Shown here: one piece after another, positions 18,455 to 28,128 of the stretch | How positions within the stretch are numbered: position 1 is the stretch's first letter | Layout: each line of letters starts with the position of its first letter | From: Cellulosimicrobium cellulans | Lineage (GTDB): Bacteria > Actinomycetota > Actinomycetes > Actinomycetales > Cellulomonadaceae | Assembly (NCBI RefSeq): GCF_016907755.1 | Contig: NZ_JAFBCN010000001.1 | Location: 4,526,001 to 4,590,000, forward strand | DNA: 64,000 nt | Direction of reading: 5' to 3' | Notes under the pieces: model-generated | Told to the model about the DNA's origin: nothing | Database searches by the model: none | The model's input: the letters and a program-made list of their open reading frames with translations, nothing else | Program-made: the position numbers and the translations under genes

Positions 18455-19747
18455 ATGACCAGCACGAGCACGCTCGTCGTCCGCGGGGTCGCGGTGTTCG
18501 ACAGCGAGGCGGGTGTCGTCACGCCGCCGCAGGACGTCACGGTGCGCGACGGCCTCGTCGCCCGCGTGGTGCCCGCCGGCACCGAGGACGACGTCCCGCC
18601 CGGCACGCCGACGATCGACGGCACCGGCCGCACGCTGATCCCCGGGCTGATCGACGCGCACTGGCACGCGTCCTTCGCGACCGTGCCGCTGCTCGTCGCG
18701 CTCACCGCCGACGTCGGCTACGTGTTCGCGGCCGCGGTCGTCAGCGCGCGCGACACGCTCCTGCGCGGCTTCACGACGGTGCGCGACCTGGGCGGCCCGT
18801 CGTTCGGGCTCAAGCGCGCGATCGACGAGGGCGTGGTGCCCGGGCCGCGGATCTACCCGTCGGGCGCGTTCATCTCCCAGACCGGCGGGCACGGCGACTT
18901 CCGCCTCCCGTACGAGACCCCGCGCGGCGTCGTCGGGCACCTGAGCCGCGGCGAGATCATCGGCGCGGCCGCGATCGCGGACGGCCCGGCGGAGGTGCTG
19001 CGCGCCGCGCGCGAGCAGCTCATGCACGGGGCGTCGCAGCTCAAGCTCATGGCCGGCGGCGGCGTCGCGTCGAGCTACGACCCGCTCGACGTCTCGCAGT
19101 ACACGTTCGCCGAGCTCCGGGCGGCGGTCGAGGCCGCCGAGAACCACGGCACGTACGTGACCGTGCACGCGTACACGCCGCACGCCGTCCGCACCGCGGT
19201 CGAGGCGGGCGTGCGCTGCATCGAGCACGGACAGCTCCTCGACGAGCCGACGATCGCGCTCCTCGCCGAGCGCGGCGTCCGCCTGTGCCTCCAGCCGTTC
19301 CTCGACGACGACGACGCGCCGCCCCTCTCCGGGCCGAGTCGCAAGAAGCTCGAGCAGATGGTCGCGGGCACGGACACGGCGTACGCGCTCGCGATCGAGC
19401 ACGGGGTGGACGTCGCGTTCGGCACCGACGTGCTGTTCGAGCCCGCGCTCGCGCGCCGCCAGGGCGCGATGCTCGCCAAGCTCACCCGGTGGTACTCGCC
19501 GGCCGAGGTGCTCCAGCTCGCGACGATCCGCAACGCCGAGCTGCTCGCGATGTCCGGCGCGCGCAACCCGTACCCGGGCCGCCTCGGCGTCGTCGCGGAG
19601 GGCGCGATCGCCGACCTCGTGCTGGTCGACGGCGACCCCGTCGCCGACCTGTCGCTCGTGGGGCGTCCCGACGAGGCGTTCGTCGCGATCGTGAAGGACG
19701 GGCGGCTCGTCAAGGGCGAGGAGCTCGTCAGCACGTCCGCCGCCTGA
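18455..19747 (+). CDS. Metal-dependent amidohydrolase (imidazolonepropionase/prolidase-like)
   Basis: The 430-residue protein starts with the small beta-domain typical of amidohydrolases, then LIPGLIDAHWHASF (HxH metal ligands), QLKLMAGGGVAS (carboxylated lysine position), TVHAYTPHAVRTAVEAGVRCIEHG (two His ligands) and VAFGTDVLFEP (catalytic Asp). This is subtype I/III of the superfamily, close to Xaa-Pro dipeptidase-like and imidazolonepropionase-like enzymes; the substrate is an amide or peptide but is not defined. GAGGAG precedes ATG 18455. It stands alone between the chitinase terminator and a convergent gene. Confidence 0.87.
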   Translation: MTSTSTLVVRGVAVFDSEAGVVTPPQDVTVRDGLVARVVPAGTEDDVPPGTPTIDGTGRTLIPGLIDAHWHASFATVPLLVALTADVGYVFAAAVVSARDTLLRGFTTVRDLGGPSFGLKRAIDEGVVPGPRIYPSGAFISQTGGHGDFRLPYETPRGVVGHLSRGEIIGAAAIADGPAEVLRAAREQLMHGASQLKLMAGGGVASSYDPLDVSQYTFAELRAAVEAAENHGTYVTVHAYTPHAVRTAVEAGVRCIEHGQLLDEPTIALLAERGVRLCLQPFLDDDDAPPLSGPSRKKLEQMVAGTDTAYALAIEHGVDVAFGTDVLFEPALARRQGAMLAKLTRWYSPAEVLQLATIRNAELLAMSGARNPYPGRLGVVAEGAIADLVLVDGDPVADLSLVGRPDEAFVAIVKDGRLVKGEELVSTSAA

Positions 19748-19765
19748 CGCGGCCCCTGCCAAGGG

Positions 19766-21868
19766 CTACGCCCTCACCGGCTCCTCGTCCGGCGTCGGCT
19801 CGCCGCCAGCAGGCCGCTCGCCGTCAGCAGGCCGCTCGCCGTCAACAGGCCGCTCGCCGTCAGCGGGCGTCGCCTCGTCGGGCTCGTCGCCGTCGACGGC
19901 GGGCTCGCCCACGGGCTGCGAGCGACGCCGTGCGCGACGGCGGACGAGCAGCACGACCGCGCCGGCGAGCGCCACGACGACAAGGAGGACGCCGCCGGTC
20001 CCGAGCCAGGGCGCGGCGGCTGCGCGGGACGACGCGTCGCCGGCCGCGGTCGCGGCGTCGTCCAGCCGACCGTCGTCGAGCGCGGCGCGGGCGTCCGCGA
20101 CGGAGCCGTCGACGTCCAGGAGCAGCCGCCCGAGGTCCGCGAGCGGGCCACCGCCCGAGGCGGCGACGACGGCGTCGCCGACGGACCCGACGACCTCGAC
20201 CGCGCGGGGCAGCGTGGTCGCGAGCGCCACGTACTCCTCGGCGGACCCGGCGTCCTCGTACTGGGCGCGCACGGCGGCCGGGTCGGGCAGGCCCGCGGCG
20301 CGGGCGGCCTGCTGCACCTGGCCGGCGGCCTCCGCCGCGTCGGCACCGATCGCGCCGCGGGCCGCCTCGGCGTCGTCGAACGCCCAGTCGGTCATCGCGG
20401 CGCGCAGGCCGGCGGGCGGCAACCAGGCGCCGTCCGCCGCGTCGAGGGCGGCGTACGCCTCGCGGGCCGAGGCCCGCGCGTCGAGCAGGGCGGTCTCGTC
20501 GGCGTCGGCGACCCACGTCCGGTACGTCGCCTCGGCGCCCGTCACGCCGCCGCGCACCTCGACGAGGTCGAGGAGACGACGGCCGTCGGTGACGCCCGGG
20601 TGGTCGAGCGTGCCGGGCTCGTCGTAGGCGCTCTCGCCCGCGTGGGCCGCCGCGACGAGCGCGCCGAGGGCGTCGTCGTCGAGCCCCCCGACGAGCTCCG
20701 ACATCGCGGTCCACGCCGCGGCGTAGGCGTACTCCTCGGCGGCGCCCGCGCCGTCGTCCAGGTCGACCTCCTGCCACGCGGCGAGCGGCAGGGCGTCCGC
20801 CGCGTCGCGCGCGGGCGCGGGCCGCGGCTCCGCCGGGCCGCCGGTCTCGGCGGCGACGCGCTGCCCGACGACCTCGGCCAGACCCTCGTACACCCACCGG
20901 TCCGCGAACCGGTCCCCGGCCAGCCACGCGTGCGAGAGCTCGTGGAACAGGAGCCCGGCGTCCAGGTCCTCGGGGATGACGATCTCCCAGGAGGCCGAGT
21001 CGAACCACGCGTACCCGAGCACCCCGGGCGACACGTCCTCACGGATGCGCTCCAGGCTGCCCGGCCACGGCATGCCCACCGCGCGCTCCAGGACGGGCAT
21101 GCCGGCCACCACCTGCGCCTCGACGAAGCCGCTCCACTCGGCGTCGCCCGGGAAGCTCTCCAGCACGAGCTCGTTGCCGCCGACGTCGACGCTCGTCTCG
21201 TCGGCCTGGGCCGGGTCGCGCAGCGAGACGAAGGCCCAGGTGCCGTAGTCGTCCGTGCTCTCGGTCGCGCGGTGGGTGCGGGTCTCCCCCTCGAGGACCG
21301 GCGTGAAGCCGTCCCACGTGCTGTCGAAGTCCATCGACGTGGGCGTGGCGATCTCGACGGTGACCTGGCCCGGGTCGCCCGCCGCGTTCACGGCGAACGT
21401 CGCGTAGCCGGGCCCGACGCGCGTGTACCCCTCCGAGCGGATCGGCTCGCCCGGGATCGTGTAGGCCCACTCGACGGTCCGCTCGCGCCCGTAGTTCAGC
21501 GGGGAGAACGACACCCCGGCGATGCGGGTCGACGGGTCCTCGGTGGGTTCGAGGGTGACCGGGAGCGTGGCCCCGCCGCTCGTGGCCGAGACGTCGGTCG
21601 CGCCCGCCGGGACGGGGATCCCGTACGCGTCCCAGTAGTAGACGTACCTCCCGCTGGCGGGCTGCTCGTTGCGGATCGTCGTCGTGACCGTCACGCGGAC
21701 CGGGCCCGACCCGTCGACCTCGTACCGCGTGCGCGAGGTCTCCGACAGCCCGTCGCCCGTGTCCGCGCTCGCGACCGTGGGAGCACCGAGGAGGACGGCG
21801 CACACGAGCGCGACCCCCGACCCGGCACGCAGCGTCCGTCCTGCGCGCCGCGCCCGTCCTGCGACCAC
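19766..21868 (-). CDS. Secreted, membrane-anchored gluzincin metallopeptidase-like protein
   Basis: The product has an N-terminal export signal, an M1-like beta-sandwich N-domain, and HELSHAW at 309-315 (zinc motif HExxH), followed by WVYEGLAEVVG where the third zinc ligand Glu of the gluzincin type is expected. An alanine-rich helical region follows, then a single C-terminal membrane helix (GGVLLVVVALAGAVVLLV), an Arg-rich stop-transfer patch and an acidic tail of DGERP repeats. The HExxH and Glu suggest catalysis outside the membrane; the peptide substrate is unknown. The start is uncertain: the frame is open to 22060, but that would overlap the divergent permease; GTG 21868 (700 aa) leaves a normal signal peptide. 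Confidence 0.78.
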   Translation of the reverse strand: MVAGRARRAGRTLRAGSGVALVCAVLLGAPTVASADTGDGLSETSRTRYEVDGSGPVRVTVTTTIRNEQPASGRYVYYWDAYGIPVPAGATDVSATSGGATLPVTLEPTEDPSTRIAGVSFSPLNYGRERTVEWAYTIPGEPIRSEGYTRVGPGYATFAVNAAGDPGQVTVEIATPTSMDFDSTWDGFTPVLEGETRTHRATESTDDYGTWAFVSLRDPAQADETSVDVGGNELVLESFPGDAEWSGFVEAQVVAGMPVLERAVGMPWPGSLERIREDVSPGVLGYAWFDSASWEIVIPEDLDAGLLFHELSHAWLAGDRFADRWVYEGLAEVVGQRVAAETGGPAEPRPAPARDAADALPLAAWQEVDLDDGAGAAEEYAYAAAWTAMSELVGGLDDDALGALVAAAHAGESAYDEPGTLDHPGVTDGRRLLDLVEVRGGVTGAEATYRTWVADADETALLDARASAREAYAALDAADGAWLPPAGLRAAMTDWAFDDAEAARGAIGADAAEAAGQVQQAARAAGLPDPAAVRAQYEDAGSAEEYVALATTLPRAVEVVGSVGDAVVAASGGGPLADLGRLLLDVDGSVADARAALDDGRLDDAATAAGDASSRAAAAPWLGTGGVLLVVVALAGAVVLLVRRRARRRSQPVGEPAVDGDEPDEATPADGERPVDGERPADGERPAGGEPTPDEEPVRA
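19811..19864. repeat. 18-base tandem repeat in the peptidase tail
   Basis: Three near-identical 18-base units starting at 19811, 19829 and 19847 encode the cytoplasmic (D/A)GERPA tail repeats. Copy number is likely to vary between strains. Confidence 0.8.
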
Positions 21869-22047
21869 CCCTGCACCGCCGTCCTCGCCGTAGCGGACAG
21901 CCCGTCTCCCCGTGCGACGGGTCCGGTCGACGACGACCGGGAACGGGACACCGGCGGGAACTGTACCCGCTCGCCGACGCCGCCCCGACCACTCCCCGGG
22001 GCGGGCGCCGACACCTTCCGGACACCTTGCCCTGGCACGCTGTCCGG

Positions 22048-23304
22048 GTGACCACCGCACCGGGCCAGCCCTCGCTCGCGCGCCGCCTCGGCACGACGGA
22101 CGCCGTCGTCGTCGGGCTCGCGTCCATGGTCGGCGCGGGCGTGTTCTCCGCGTTCGCCCCCGCGGCCGCCGCGGCGGGGACGGGGCTGCTCGTCGGGCTG
22201 GCGCTGGCGGCGGTCGTCGCGTACGCGAACGCGACGTCGTCCGCCCAGCTCGCCGCGCAGCACCCCACGTCAGGCGGCACGTACGTGTACGGGCGCGAGC
22301 ACCTCGGCCCCTGGTGGGGGTACGTCGCCGGGTGGGGGTTCGTCGTCGGCAAGACGGCGAGCTGCGCGGCGATGGCGCTCGTACTCGCCGCGTACGCGGC
22401 CCCGCCCGGGTGGGAGCGCCCCGTCGCCGCCGCGGCCGTCGTGCTGCTCACGGCCGTGGGCTACCGGGGCGTGACGCGGACGGCGCGCCTCGCCCGGGCG
22501 ATCGTCGCGGTGGCGCTCCTCGCGATCGCGACGGCCGTCGTCGCGAGCCTCGCGGGCACCGCGCCGCGCTGGTCGGCGGTGCTCGACCCCGACGGCGCGC
22601 ACGGCGGCTGGTACGGCGTCCTCCAGTCCGCGGGCCTGCTGTTCTTCGCGTTCGCGGGGTACGCGCGGGTCGCGACGCTGGGCGAGGAGGTCCGCGACCC
22701 GCGCCGCACGATCCCGCGCGCCGTCCTCGTGTCGCTCGGGGCCGTCGTCGTGCTCTACGCGGTCGTCGCGGTGGTCCTGCTCGCGGTGCTCGGACCGGAG
22801 GCGCTCGCGGCGTCCGCGGCGCCCCTCGCCGACGCCGTCGCGGCCGGGTCGTGGACGTGGGCGGGCCCGGTCGTGAGCGTCGGCGCCGTCGCCGCGAGCG
22901 CCGGCGCCCTCCTCGCCCTGCTCGCGGGCGTGAGCCGGACCGGCCTGGCGATGGCGCGCACGGGCGACCTGCCCGCGTGGTTCGCGGCCGTGCACCCCGT
23001 GCACCGGGTGCCGCACCGGGCCGAGCTCGCCGTGGGTGCGGTCGTCGTGGTGCTCGTGCTCACGACCGACCTGCGGGGGGCGATCGGGTTCTCGTCGTTC
23101 GGGGTGCTCGTCTACTACCTCGTGGCGAACCTCTCGGCGCTGCGCCAGACCGCCCCGCACCGGCTGTACCCGCGCGCGCTCCAGGTGCTCGGCGCGCTCG
23201 GCTGCGTCGCGCTGGTCGCCACGCTCCCGCTCCCGAGCGTCGCAGCGGGGACGGCGGTGCTGGCGGTAGGCGTCGCCCTCCGGGCGGTACGCGTGCGGTC
23301 GTGA
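22048..23304 (+). CDS. APC-family amino acid permease
   Basis: The 418-residue protein opens with LARRLGTTDAVVVGLASMVGAGVFSAFAPAA, the consensus GxxxGxGIF segment of helix 1 in amino acid-polyamine-organocation carriers, and has about 12 hydrophobic helices. FFAFAGYARVATLGEEVRDPRRTIPRA is the family's helix 6/loop signature. It is somewhat shorter than usual (450-500), with short loops. The substrate is probably an amino acid. GTG 22048 is chosen because CACGCT ends six bases before it, as in other leaderless genes of this window. Confidence 0.88.
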   Translation: MTTAPGQPSLARRLGTTDAVVVGLASMVGAGVFSAFAPAAAAAGTGLLVGLALAAVVAYANATSSAQLAAQHPTSGGTYVYGREHLGPWWGYVAGWGFVVGKTASCAAMALVLAAYAAPPGWERPVAAAAVVLLTAVGYRGVTRTARLARAIVAVALLAIATAVVASLAGTAPRWSAVLDPDGAHGGWYGVLQSAGLLFFAFAGYARVATLGEEVRDPRRTIPRAVLVSLGAVVVLYAVVAVVLLAVLGPEALAASAAPLADAVAAGSWTWAGPVVSVGAVAASAGALLALLAGVSRTGLAMARTGDLPAWFAAVHPVHRVPHRAELAVGAVVVVLVLTTDLRGAIGFSSFGVLVYYLVANLSALRQTAPHRLYPRALQVLGALGCVALVATLPLPSVAAGTAVLAVGVALRAVRVRS

Positions 23305-23311
23305 CCGGACG

Positions 23312-24220
23312 TCACGCCGCGCGGTCGAACCAGTCGCGCGAGAGGGCGGCGACCGCGGCCGGCGCGTCGTCGGTGATGAAGTGTGCGGCGTCGTCGACGT
23401 AGGCGAGCTCGGCCCGGTCCGCGTGCCGCTCCGGCGCGCGGCAGACCTGTCCCATGAGCTCCTCGGTCCACGGCCGGTCGCGGCGGCCGAAGACGAAGAG
23501 GGTCGGCACCGGGAGCCGACGGCGGCGGTAGACGCCCCGCATCATGCGCGCGGCCTCCGGCAGCACCATGTGCCGCACGAGCGGACGCACCGCGGCGTCG
23601 ACCTCCGCCCGGCGCATCGGGGCGAGGTGGGCGTCGACGTCCGCCTCCGACATCGGGTGGGCGACGTACGCGCTGGAGAAGATTCCGCGCAGCGACGCGC
23701 CCCGTCGGTGCCAGACGAGGGCGGGCAGGTGCCGGAAGCCGGGCAGGAGCCGGGGGCTGGGCCGCATGAAGCCGGGCGGCACCGAGAGCTCCACGGCCGT
23801 GCGGACCCGGTCGGGGTGGTCGTAGCAGAGCTGCATCGCGGTGATCGCGCCCATGTCGTGCGAGACGAGATGGGCGCGCTCGACGTCGAGGGCGTCGAGC
23901 AGGGCGAGCAGGTCGTGGAGCCGGGTCTCCCGCTCGACGTGCGCGTCGTCGGCGGTGGTCCATCCCGCCCCGCGTAGGTCGGGGCACAGGACGCGGTAGC
24001 CGGCGGCGGCGAGGACGGGCGCGACGTCGTGCCACTGCCACCAGTGCTCGGGGAAGCCGTGCAGCAGCAGGACCGGGTCACCGGTGCCGATGGTCGCGAC
24101 GTGGGTGCGCAGGCCGGGCGTCTCGACCACGAGGTGGTCGAAGCCCGGTGCGTCCGGGAGCGGCGGCGACCACGCCCGGGCGCCGGCGGGGCGGGTGGTG
24201 CGGGGCTGGGGCGTAGTCAT
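23312..24220 (-). CDS. Alpha/beta hydrolase, epoxide hydrolase-like
   Basis: The 302-residue protein has HGFPEHWWQWHDVAP (oxyanion HG-P and the conserved W), nucleophile elbow VSHDMGAITAM with Asp in place of Ser, and catalytic His in VDDAAHFITDD. Asp nucleophile and HGFPE are marks of epoxide hydrolases and haloalkane dehalogenases. The lid is reduced and Arg/His-rich. GAGGGAG precedes ATG 24220. It is divergent from a TetR regulator with a perfect dyad between them, so it is probably the regulator's target. Confidence 0.88.
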   Translation of the reverse strand: MTTPQPRTTRPAGARAWSPPLPDAPGFDHLVVETPGLRTHVATIGTGDPVLLLHGFPEHWWQWHDVAPVLAAAGYRVLCPDLRGAGWTTADDAHVERETRLHDLLALLDALDVERAHLVSHDMGAITAMQLCYDHPDRVRTAVELSVPPGFMRPSPRLLPGFRHLPALVWHRRGASLRGIFSSAYVAHPMSEADVDAHLAPMRRAEVDAAVRPLVRHMVLPEAARMMRGVYRRRRLPVPTLFVFGRRDRPWTEELMGQVCRAPERHADRAELAYVDDAAHFITDDAPAAVAALSRDWFDRAA

Positions 24221-24242
24221 GGCGACTCCCTCGGACGAGCGA

Positions 24243-24260
24243 CTACTATGTTCATAGTAG
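24243..24260. promoter_or_regulatory. TetR-type operator dyad
   Basis: CTACTAT (24243-24249), GTTC, ATAGTAG (24254-24260): a perfect seven-base inverted repeat in an AT-rich patch between the divergent hydrolase and TetR genes. It overlaps TACTAT -10-like boxes on both strands. Confidence 0.75.
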
Positions 24261-24281
24261 ATCTGTCGAGAGAGGGAGTCC

Positions 24282-24836
24282 ATGGCCGCAGCCACCCGAG
24301 ATCGAGCGCTCGACGCGGCCGTGGAGGTGCTCGGTGCGGACGGCGTGCGCGCGCTGAGCCACGCGCGGGTCGACCGACGGGCAGGCCTTCCTCCCGGGTC
24401 GACGTCCAACTGGTTCCGCACACGCCGCGCCCTGCTCGCGGGCGTCGTCGACCGGATCGCCGAGCAGGAGCGCGCCGACCTCGACGTCACCGCGATGCCG
24501 ACGATCACGAGCGTCGACGCGCTGGTCGACGGCCTGTGCGCGATGACCGAGGCCCAGTCCGGGCCGTTCGCGGCGCGCACCCGGGCGCGCTACGCCCTCT
24601 TCCTCGAGCTCTCCGGCGACCCCGAGCTCGGCGAGCCCCTGCGGCAGCAGCGCCGCGCGTTCGAGCGGTGGACCGAGCAGATCGTGGCCGCCGTCGGCAT
24701 CGCCGACCCCGCGCCCGCCGCCCGGGCCCTCATGGCGCTCGGCGACGGGCTGCTCCTGCACCGGCTCACCGTCGACCCCGGCCTCGACCTGCGCCCCGCG
24801 ATCGAGCGCGCCGTTCGCGCGCTCGCGGGGTCGTGA
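24282..24836 (+). CDS. TetR/AcrR-family repressor
   Basis: The 184-residue protein has an N-terminal TetR helix-turn-helix at about 6-52 (RDRALDAAVEVLGADGVRALSHARVDRRAGLPPGSTSNWFRTRRAL) and a helical ligand/dimer domain. GAGAGAGGGAG lies before ATG 24282. It most likely represses itself and the divergent epoxide-hydrolase-like gene by binding the dyad at 24243-24260. The ligand is not known. Confidence 0.92.
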   Translation: MAAATRDRALDAAVEVLGADGVRALSHARVDRRAGLPPGSTSNWFRTRRALLAGVVDRIAEQERADLDVTAMPTITSVDALVDGLCAMTEAQSGPFAARTRARYALFLELSGDPELGEPLRQQRRAFERWTEQIVAAVGIADPAPAARALMALGDGLLLHRLTVDPGLDLRPAIERAVRALAGS

Positions 24837-24956
24837 TCCGACGTCATCGCCCGCGACCCCGCCGTGACCCCGTAGGGCTCCGCCGCGAGACCGACCCGAG
24901 CGTCCGCGCTCGACCCTCAGGCGGCCGACCTGGCGACCGGCGGGTCGATCTCGGCG

Positions 24957-26486
24957 TCAGTCTTCAGGTTCCGGGTCCGATGGAGCGCCCACCGCGTCGT
25001 CCGACTCGACGACACGCGACGACTCGCCCTCCTCGCCCACGGCCGGCAGGCCGCGCTCGTCGGGGGCGTAGTAGCGGCCGGTGTAGCGCGGGCGGAGGAA
25101 GTTCTCGGTCGTGAGCACCGCGTCCACCTCCTCGGGCGTGAGCAGGCCGCGCGCCACGACGACGTCGCGCACCGACGCGCCGGTCCGCGCGGCCTCCGCA
25201 CCCACGAGGTCGCCGTTGCGGTGCCCGATGATCTCGTTGAGGTAGGTGACGATGCCGATCGAGTCGAGCACGTGGCGGCGGCACACCTCGACGTTCGCGG
25301 TGATGCCCGTGACGCACTTGGTCCGCAGCGCGACGCACGCGTTGGTGAGCAGGCGCAGCGACTCGAACATGGCCTGCGCGAGCACGGGCTCCATGACGTT
25401 GAGCTGGAGCTGGCCCGCCTCCGCGGCGTGCGTGATCGTCACGTCGTTGCCCATGACCTTGAAGCAGACCTGGTTGACGACCTCCGGGATCACCGGGTTC
25501 ACCTTGGCGGGCATGATCGACGACCCGGCCTGGAGCTCCGGCAGGTTGATCTCGCCGAGGCCGGCGCGCGGCCCCGACGACAGCAGGCGCAGGTCGTTGC
25601 AGATCTTCGACAGCTTGGCCGCGAGGCGCTTCAGCGCGGAGTGGACGGCGAGATAGGCGCCGTTGTCGTACGTCGCCTCGACGAGGTTCTCCGCCGGCAC
25701 GGTTGGCAGCCCGCTCACCTCGGCGAGGCGGCGGGTCGCGACCTTGGGGTACCCGGGCGGCGTGTTGAGCCCGGTGCCGATTGCGGTCGCGCCGAGGTTC
25801 ACCTCGAGCAGCAGCTCGCCCGCGACCTCGAGGCGCCGGACCTCCTCGCCGACGTTCACGGCGAACCCCGCGAACTCCTGCCCGAGGCTCATGGGGACCG
25901 CGTCCTGGAGCTGGGTGCGGCCCATCTTCAGGACGTCGGCGAACTCGGACGCCTTCTCGTCGAACGCGCGCTCGAGCTGCCGCACCTCGCCCTGGAGCCG
26001 CGCGACGAGCTCGTGGACCGCGAGGCGGAACCCCGTGGGGTAGGCGTCGTTCGTGGACTGCGAGCGGTTGACGTGGTCGTTGGGGTTGATGACGTCGTAG
26101 CGGCCCTTCTCGAACCCGGCGAGCTCGAGCGCGAGGTTGGCGACGACCTCGTTGGTGTTCATGTTGACGCTCGTGCCCGCACCGCCCTGGAACACGTCCA
26201 CCGGGAACTGGTCGAGGCACCGGCCGTGGTCGAGGATCGCGTCGCACGCGGCGACGATCGCGTCGGCGACGTCGCGCTGGAGGGTGCGCAGCTCGCGGTT
26301 CGCGAGCGCCGACGCCTTCTTGACCATCACCATGCCGCGGACCATCTCGGGGACGTCGCTGACCGTCGTCCCCGAGATGCGGAAGTTCTCCACGGCCCGG
26401 ACGGTGTGGACCCCGTAGTACGCGTCCGCCGGGACCTCGAGGGGTCCCAGCAGGTCCTCCTCGACCCGTGTCCGTGCGCTCGACAT
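24957..26486 (-). CDS. aspA: Aspartate ammonia-lyase (aspartase)
   Basis: The 509-residue protein belongs to the fumarase/aspartase superfamily: [32 protein letters not shown] at the N-terminus, [15 protein letters not shown], and the signature [15 protein letters not shown] with the catalytic Ser loop. [11 protein letters not shown] fits aspartase better than fumarase (which has GAQT). It makes fumarate and ammonia from aspartate. The tail of about 30 residues after the lyase fold ([20 protein letters not shown]) is acidic and extra. It follows GH43 by 49 bases on the same strand; read-through is possible but there is no metabolic link. Confidence 0.93.
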   Translation of the reverse strand: MSSARTRVEEDLLGPLEVPADAYYGVHTVRAVENFRISGTTVSDVPEMVRGMVMVKKASALANRELRTLQRDVADAIVAACDAILDHGRCLDQFPVDVFQGGAGTSVNMNTNEVVANLALELAGFEKGRYDVINPNDHVNRSQSTNDAYPTGFRLAVHELVARLQGEVRQLERAFDEKASEFADVLKMGRTQLQDAVPMSLGQEFAGFAVNVGEEVRRLEVAGELLLEVNLGATAIGTGLNTPPGYPKVATRRLAEVSGLPTVPAENLVEATYDNGAYLAVHSALKRLAAKLSKICNDLRLLSSGPRAGLGEINLPELQAGSSIMPAKVNPVIPEVVNQVCFKVMGNDVTITHAAEAGQLQLNVMEPVLAQAMFESLRLLTNACVALRTKCVTGITANVEVCRRHVLDSIGIVTYLNEIIGHRNGDLVGAEAARTGASVRDVVVARGLLTPEEVDAVLTTENFLRPRYTGRYYAPDERGLPAVGEEGESSRVVESDDAVGAPSDPEPED

Positions 26487-26535
26487 GCCCTGACGGTATC
26501 GCCCGCCAGGGCACGCCACGCGCGGAGCGGTCCGG

Positions 26536-28128
26536 TCAGCCGACCGCCTCGTAGACGAACCGCTCGACCCGCACCACGGAGGTCGAGGGCTGCCCCTCGC
26601 TCGTCGCGTGCACGCCGAGCCACAGCCCGAGGAACCCGCCCGTCGCGGCGCTGTCGAGCGTGCGGCCGTCCACCGTCGCGATCGGCTCGAGCGGACCGGC
26701 GGCCGCGTCGGCCGACGGACCGGCGACGAGACCGTAGTCCTGCCCGCGCACGCGCAGCCCGACGACGACCGGCTCGCCGGGCGCGGCGTCCACCGTGGTC
26801 TCGCCGACCACCTCGTCCGTCCCGGCGCGGCGGTGCACGGCGACGACGCGGCGCGCGTCCCCGGGTCCGCCGTCGACCAGGAGCCGCACGTGGTCCCGCT
26901 CGGACTGCCGCACGACGACGCCCGCCCGCTCCCCCGTGACCTCCGGCGCGCGGAGCGTGACGGTGACGTCGACGTCGCGGTGCTGCTGGCGCACCCCGAG
27001 GAATGCGGGCGCGGTCGGTTCGGCGAGCGTCGTCGGCCGCACGGGCAGGTCCCAGCCCTCGCCCGCGGGCGTCGCGACGTCGCGCGGCACCGACCGCACC
27101 GCCGTCCACCGCGGGTCCTCCGGGCCGACGACCCCGCTCGCCCCACCCTGGATCGCCGGGCGCGGCGCGGCGGACGCGAACGGGACCTCCACGGCGTCGG
27201 GCACACGCCCCTCGCCGGGCGCGAGGACGGGCCAGCCCTCCTCCCACACGACGGGGACGAGGAACGTCTCGCGGCCGAGCGGGTAGTGGTAGCCGCCGTA
27301 GACGCGCATCGCGAGCAGCACGGCCCACCACGACCCGTCGGGCGCCTCGACGAGGTCGGCGTGCCCCACGCCGACGACGTCCACGCCGCGCCCGAGGTGC
27401 CGGTGCGTGAGCACGGGGTTGGCCTTGTTCCCCTCGTAGGGGCCCGTCACGGACGACGACCGCGCGACGGACACCGCGTGGTGGAAGTCCGTGCCGCCCT
27501 CGGCGGCGAGCAGGTAGTACGTGCCGTCGACCTTGTACAGGTGCGGGCCCTCGGCCCAGACCGCGCCGCGCACGGCTCCCGTCCACACGACGTGCTCGGG
27601 GCCCACGAGCGTGAGGGTCGCGAGGTCGAGCTCGCGCACCCACACCTCGGTCTGGTGGAACCACTCCGGGTCGCCCGCGAGCCGGGTCCCGTGCAGCCAC
27701 GCGCGACCGTCGTCGTCGAAGAAGATCGACGGGTCGATCCCGGCGACCCGTTCGCCGTCCTCGTCGCGCAGCCACACCGGGTCGGACCACGGCCCCGCCG
27801 GGTCGGTCGCCGTCATGACGAAGTTGCCGCCGCGGGAGTCGTCGTCCGGGTCCACGAGCGTGCACACGACCCAGAACGTGCCGTCGTGGTGGCGCAGCGT
27901 CGGCGCGTACAGACCGCCCGACGAGCGGATGCCGTCGTAGTCGAGCTGACCCGACCGGTCGACGACGTCCCCCACGTGCTCCCACGTCGCGAGGTCGCGG
28001 CTGCGCAGCACGGGCAGGCCGGGCAGGTACTCGAACGTCGAGGTGACGAGGTAGAAGTCGTCGCCGACGCGGCACACCGACGGGTCGGGGAAGCACCCGG
28101 GCAGGATCGGGTTCGGGACGCGCGTCAT
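26536..28128 (-). CDS. GH43 beta-xylosidase / alpha-L-arabinofuranosidase
   Basis: The 530-residue protein starts [41 protein letters not shown], the hallmark of GH43 with base Asp15; [14 protein letters not shown] gives the pKa-tuning Asp and [13 protein letters not shown] the acid Glu. The five-blade propeller (1-320) is followed by a C-terminal beta-sandwich (about 340-530, GH43 C2 type). It probably removes xylose or arabinose from short xylo-oligosaccharides in the cytoplasm, since no signal peptide is visible. Start ATG 28128 overlaps the stop of GH3 by four bases, so the two are coupled. Confidence 0.93.
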   Translation of the reverse strand: MTRVPNPILPGCFPDPSVCRVGDDFYLVTSTFEYLPGLPVLRSRDLATWEHVGDVVDRSGQLDYDGIRSSGGLYAPTLRHHDGTFWVVCTLVDPDDDSRGGNFVMTATDPAGPWSDPVWLRDEDGERVAGIDPSIFFDDDGRAWLHGTRLAGDPEWFHQTEVWVRELDLATLTLVGPEHVVWTGAVRGAVWAEGPHLYKVDGTYYLLAAEGGTDFHHAVSVARSSSVTGPYEGNKANPVLTHRHLGRGVDVVGVGHADLVEAPDGSWWAVLLAMRVYGGYHYPLGRETFLVPVVWEEGWPVLAPGEGRVPDAVEVPFASAAPRPAIQGGASGVVGPEDPRWTAVRSVPRDVATPAGEGWDLPVRPTTLAEPTAPAFLGVRQQHRDVDVTVTLRAPEVTGERAGVVVRQSERDHVRLLVDGGPGDARRVVAVHRRAGTDEVVGETTVDAAPGEPVVVGLRVRGQDYGLVAGPSADAAAGPLEPIATVDGRTLDSAATGGFLGLWLGVHATSEGQPSTSVVRVERFVYEAVG

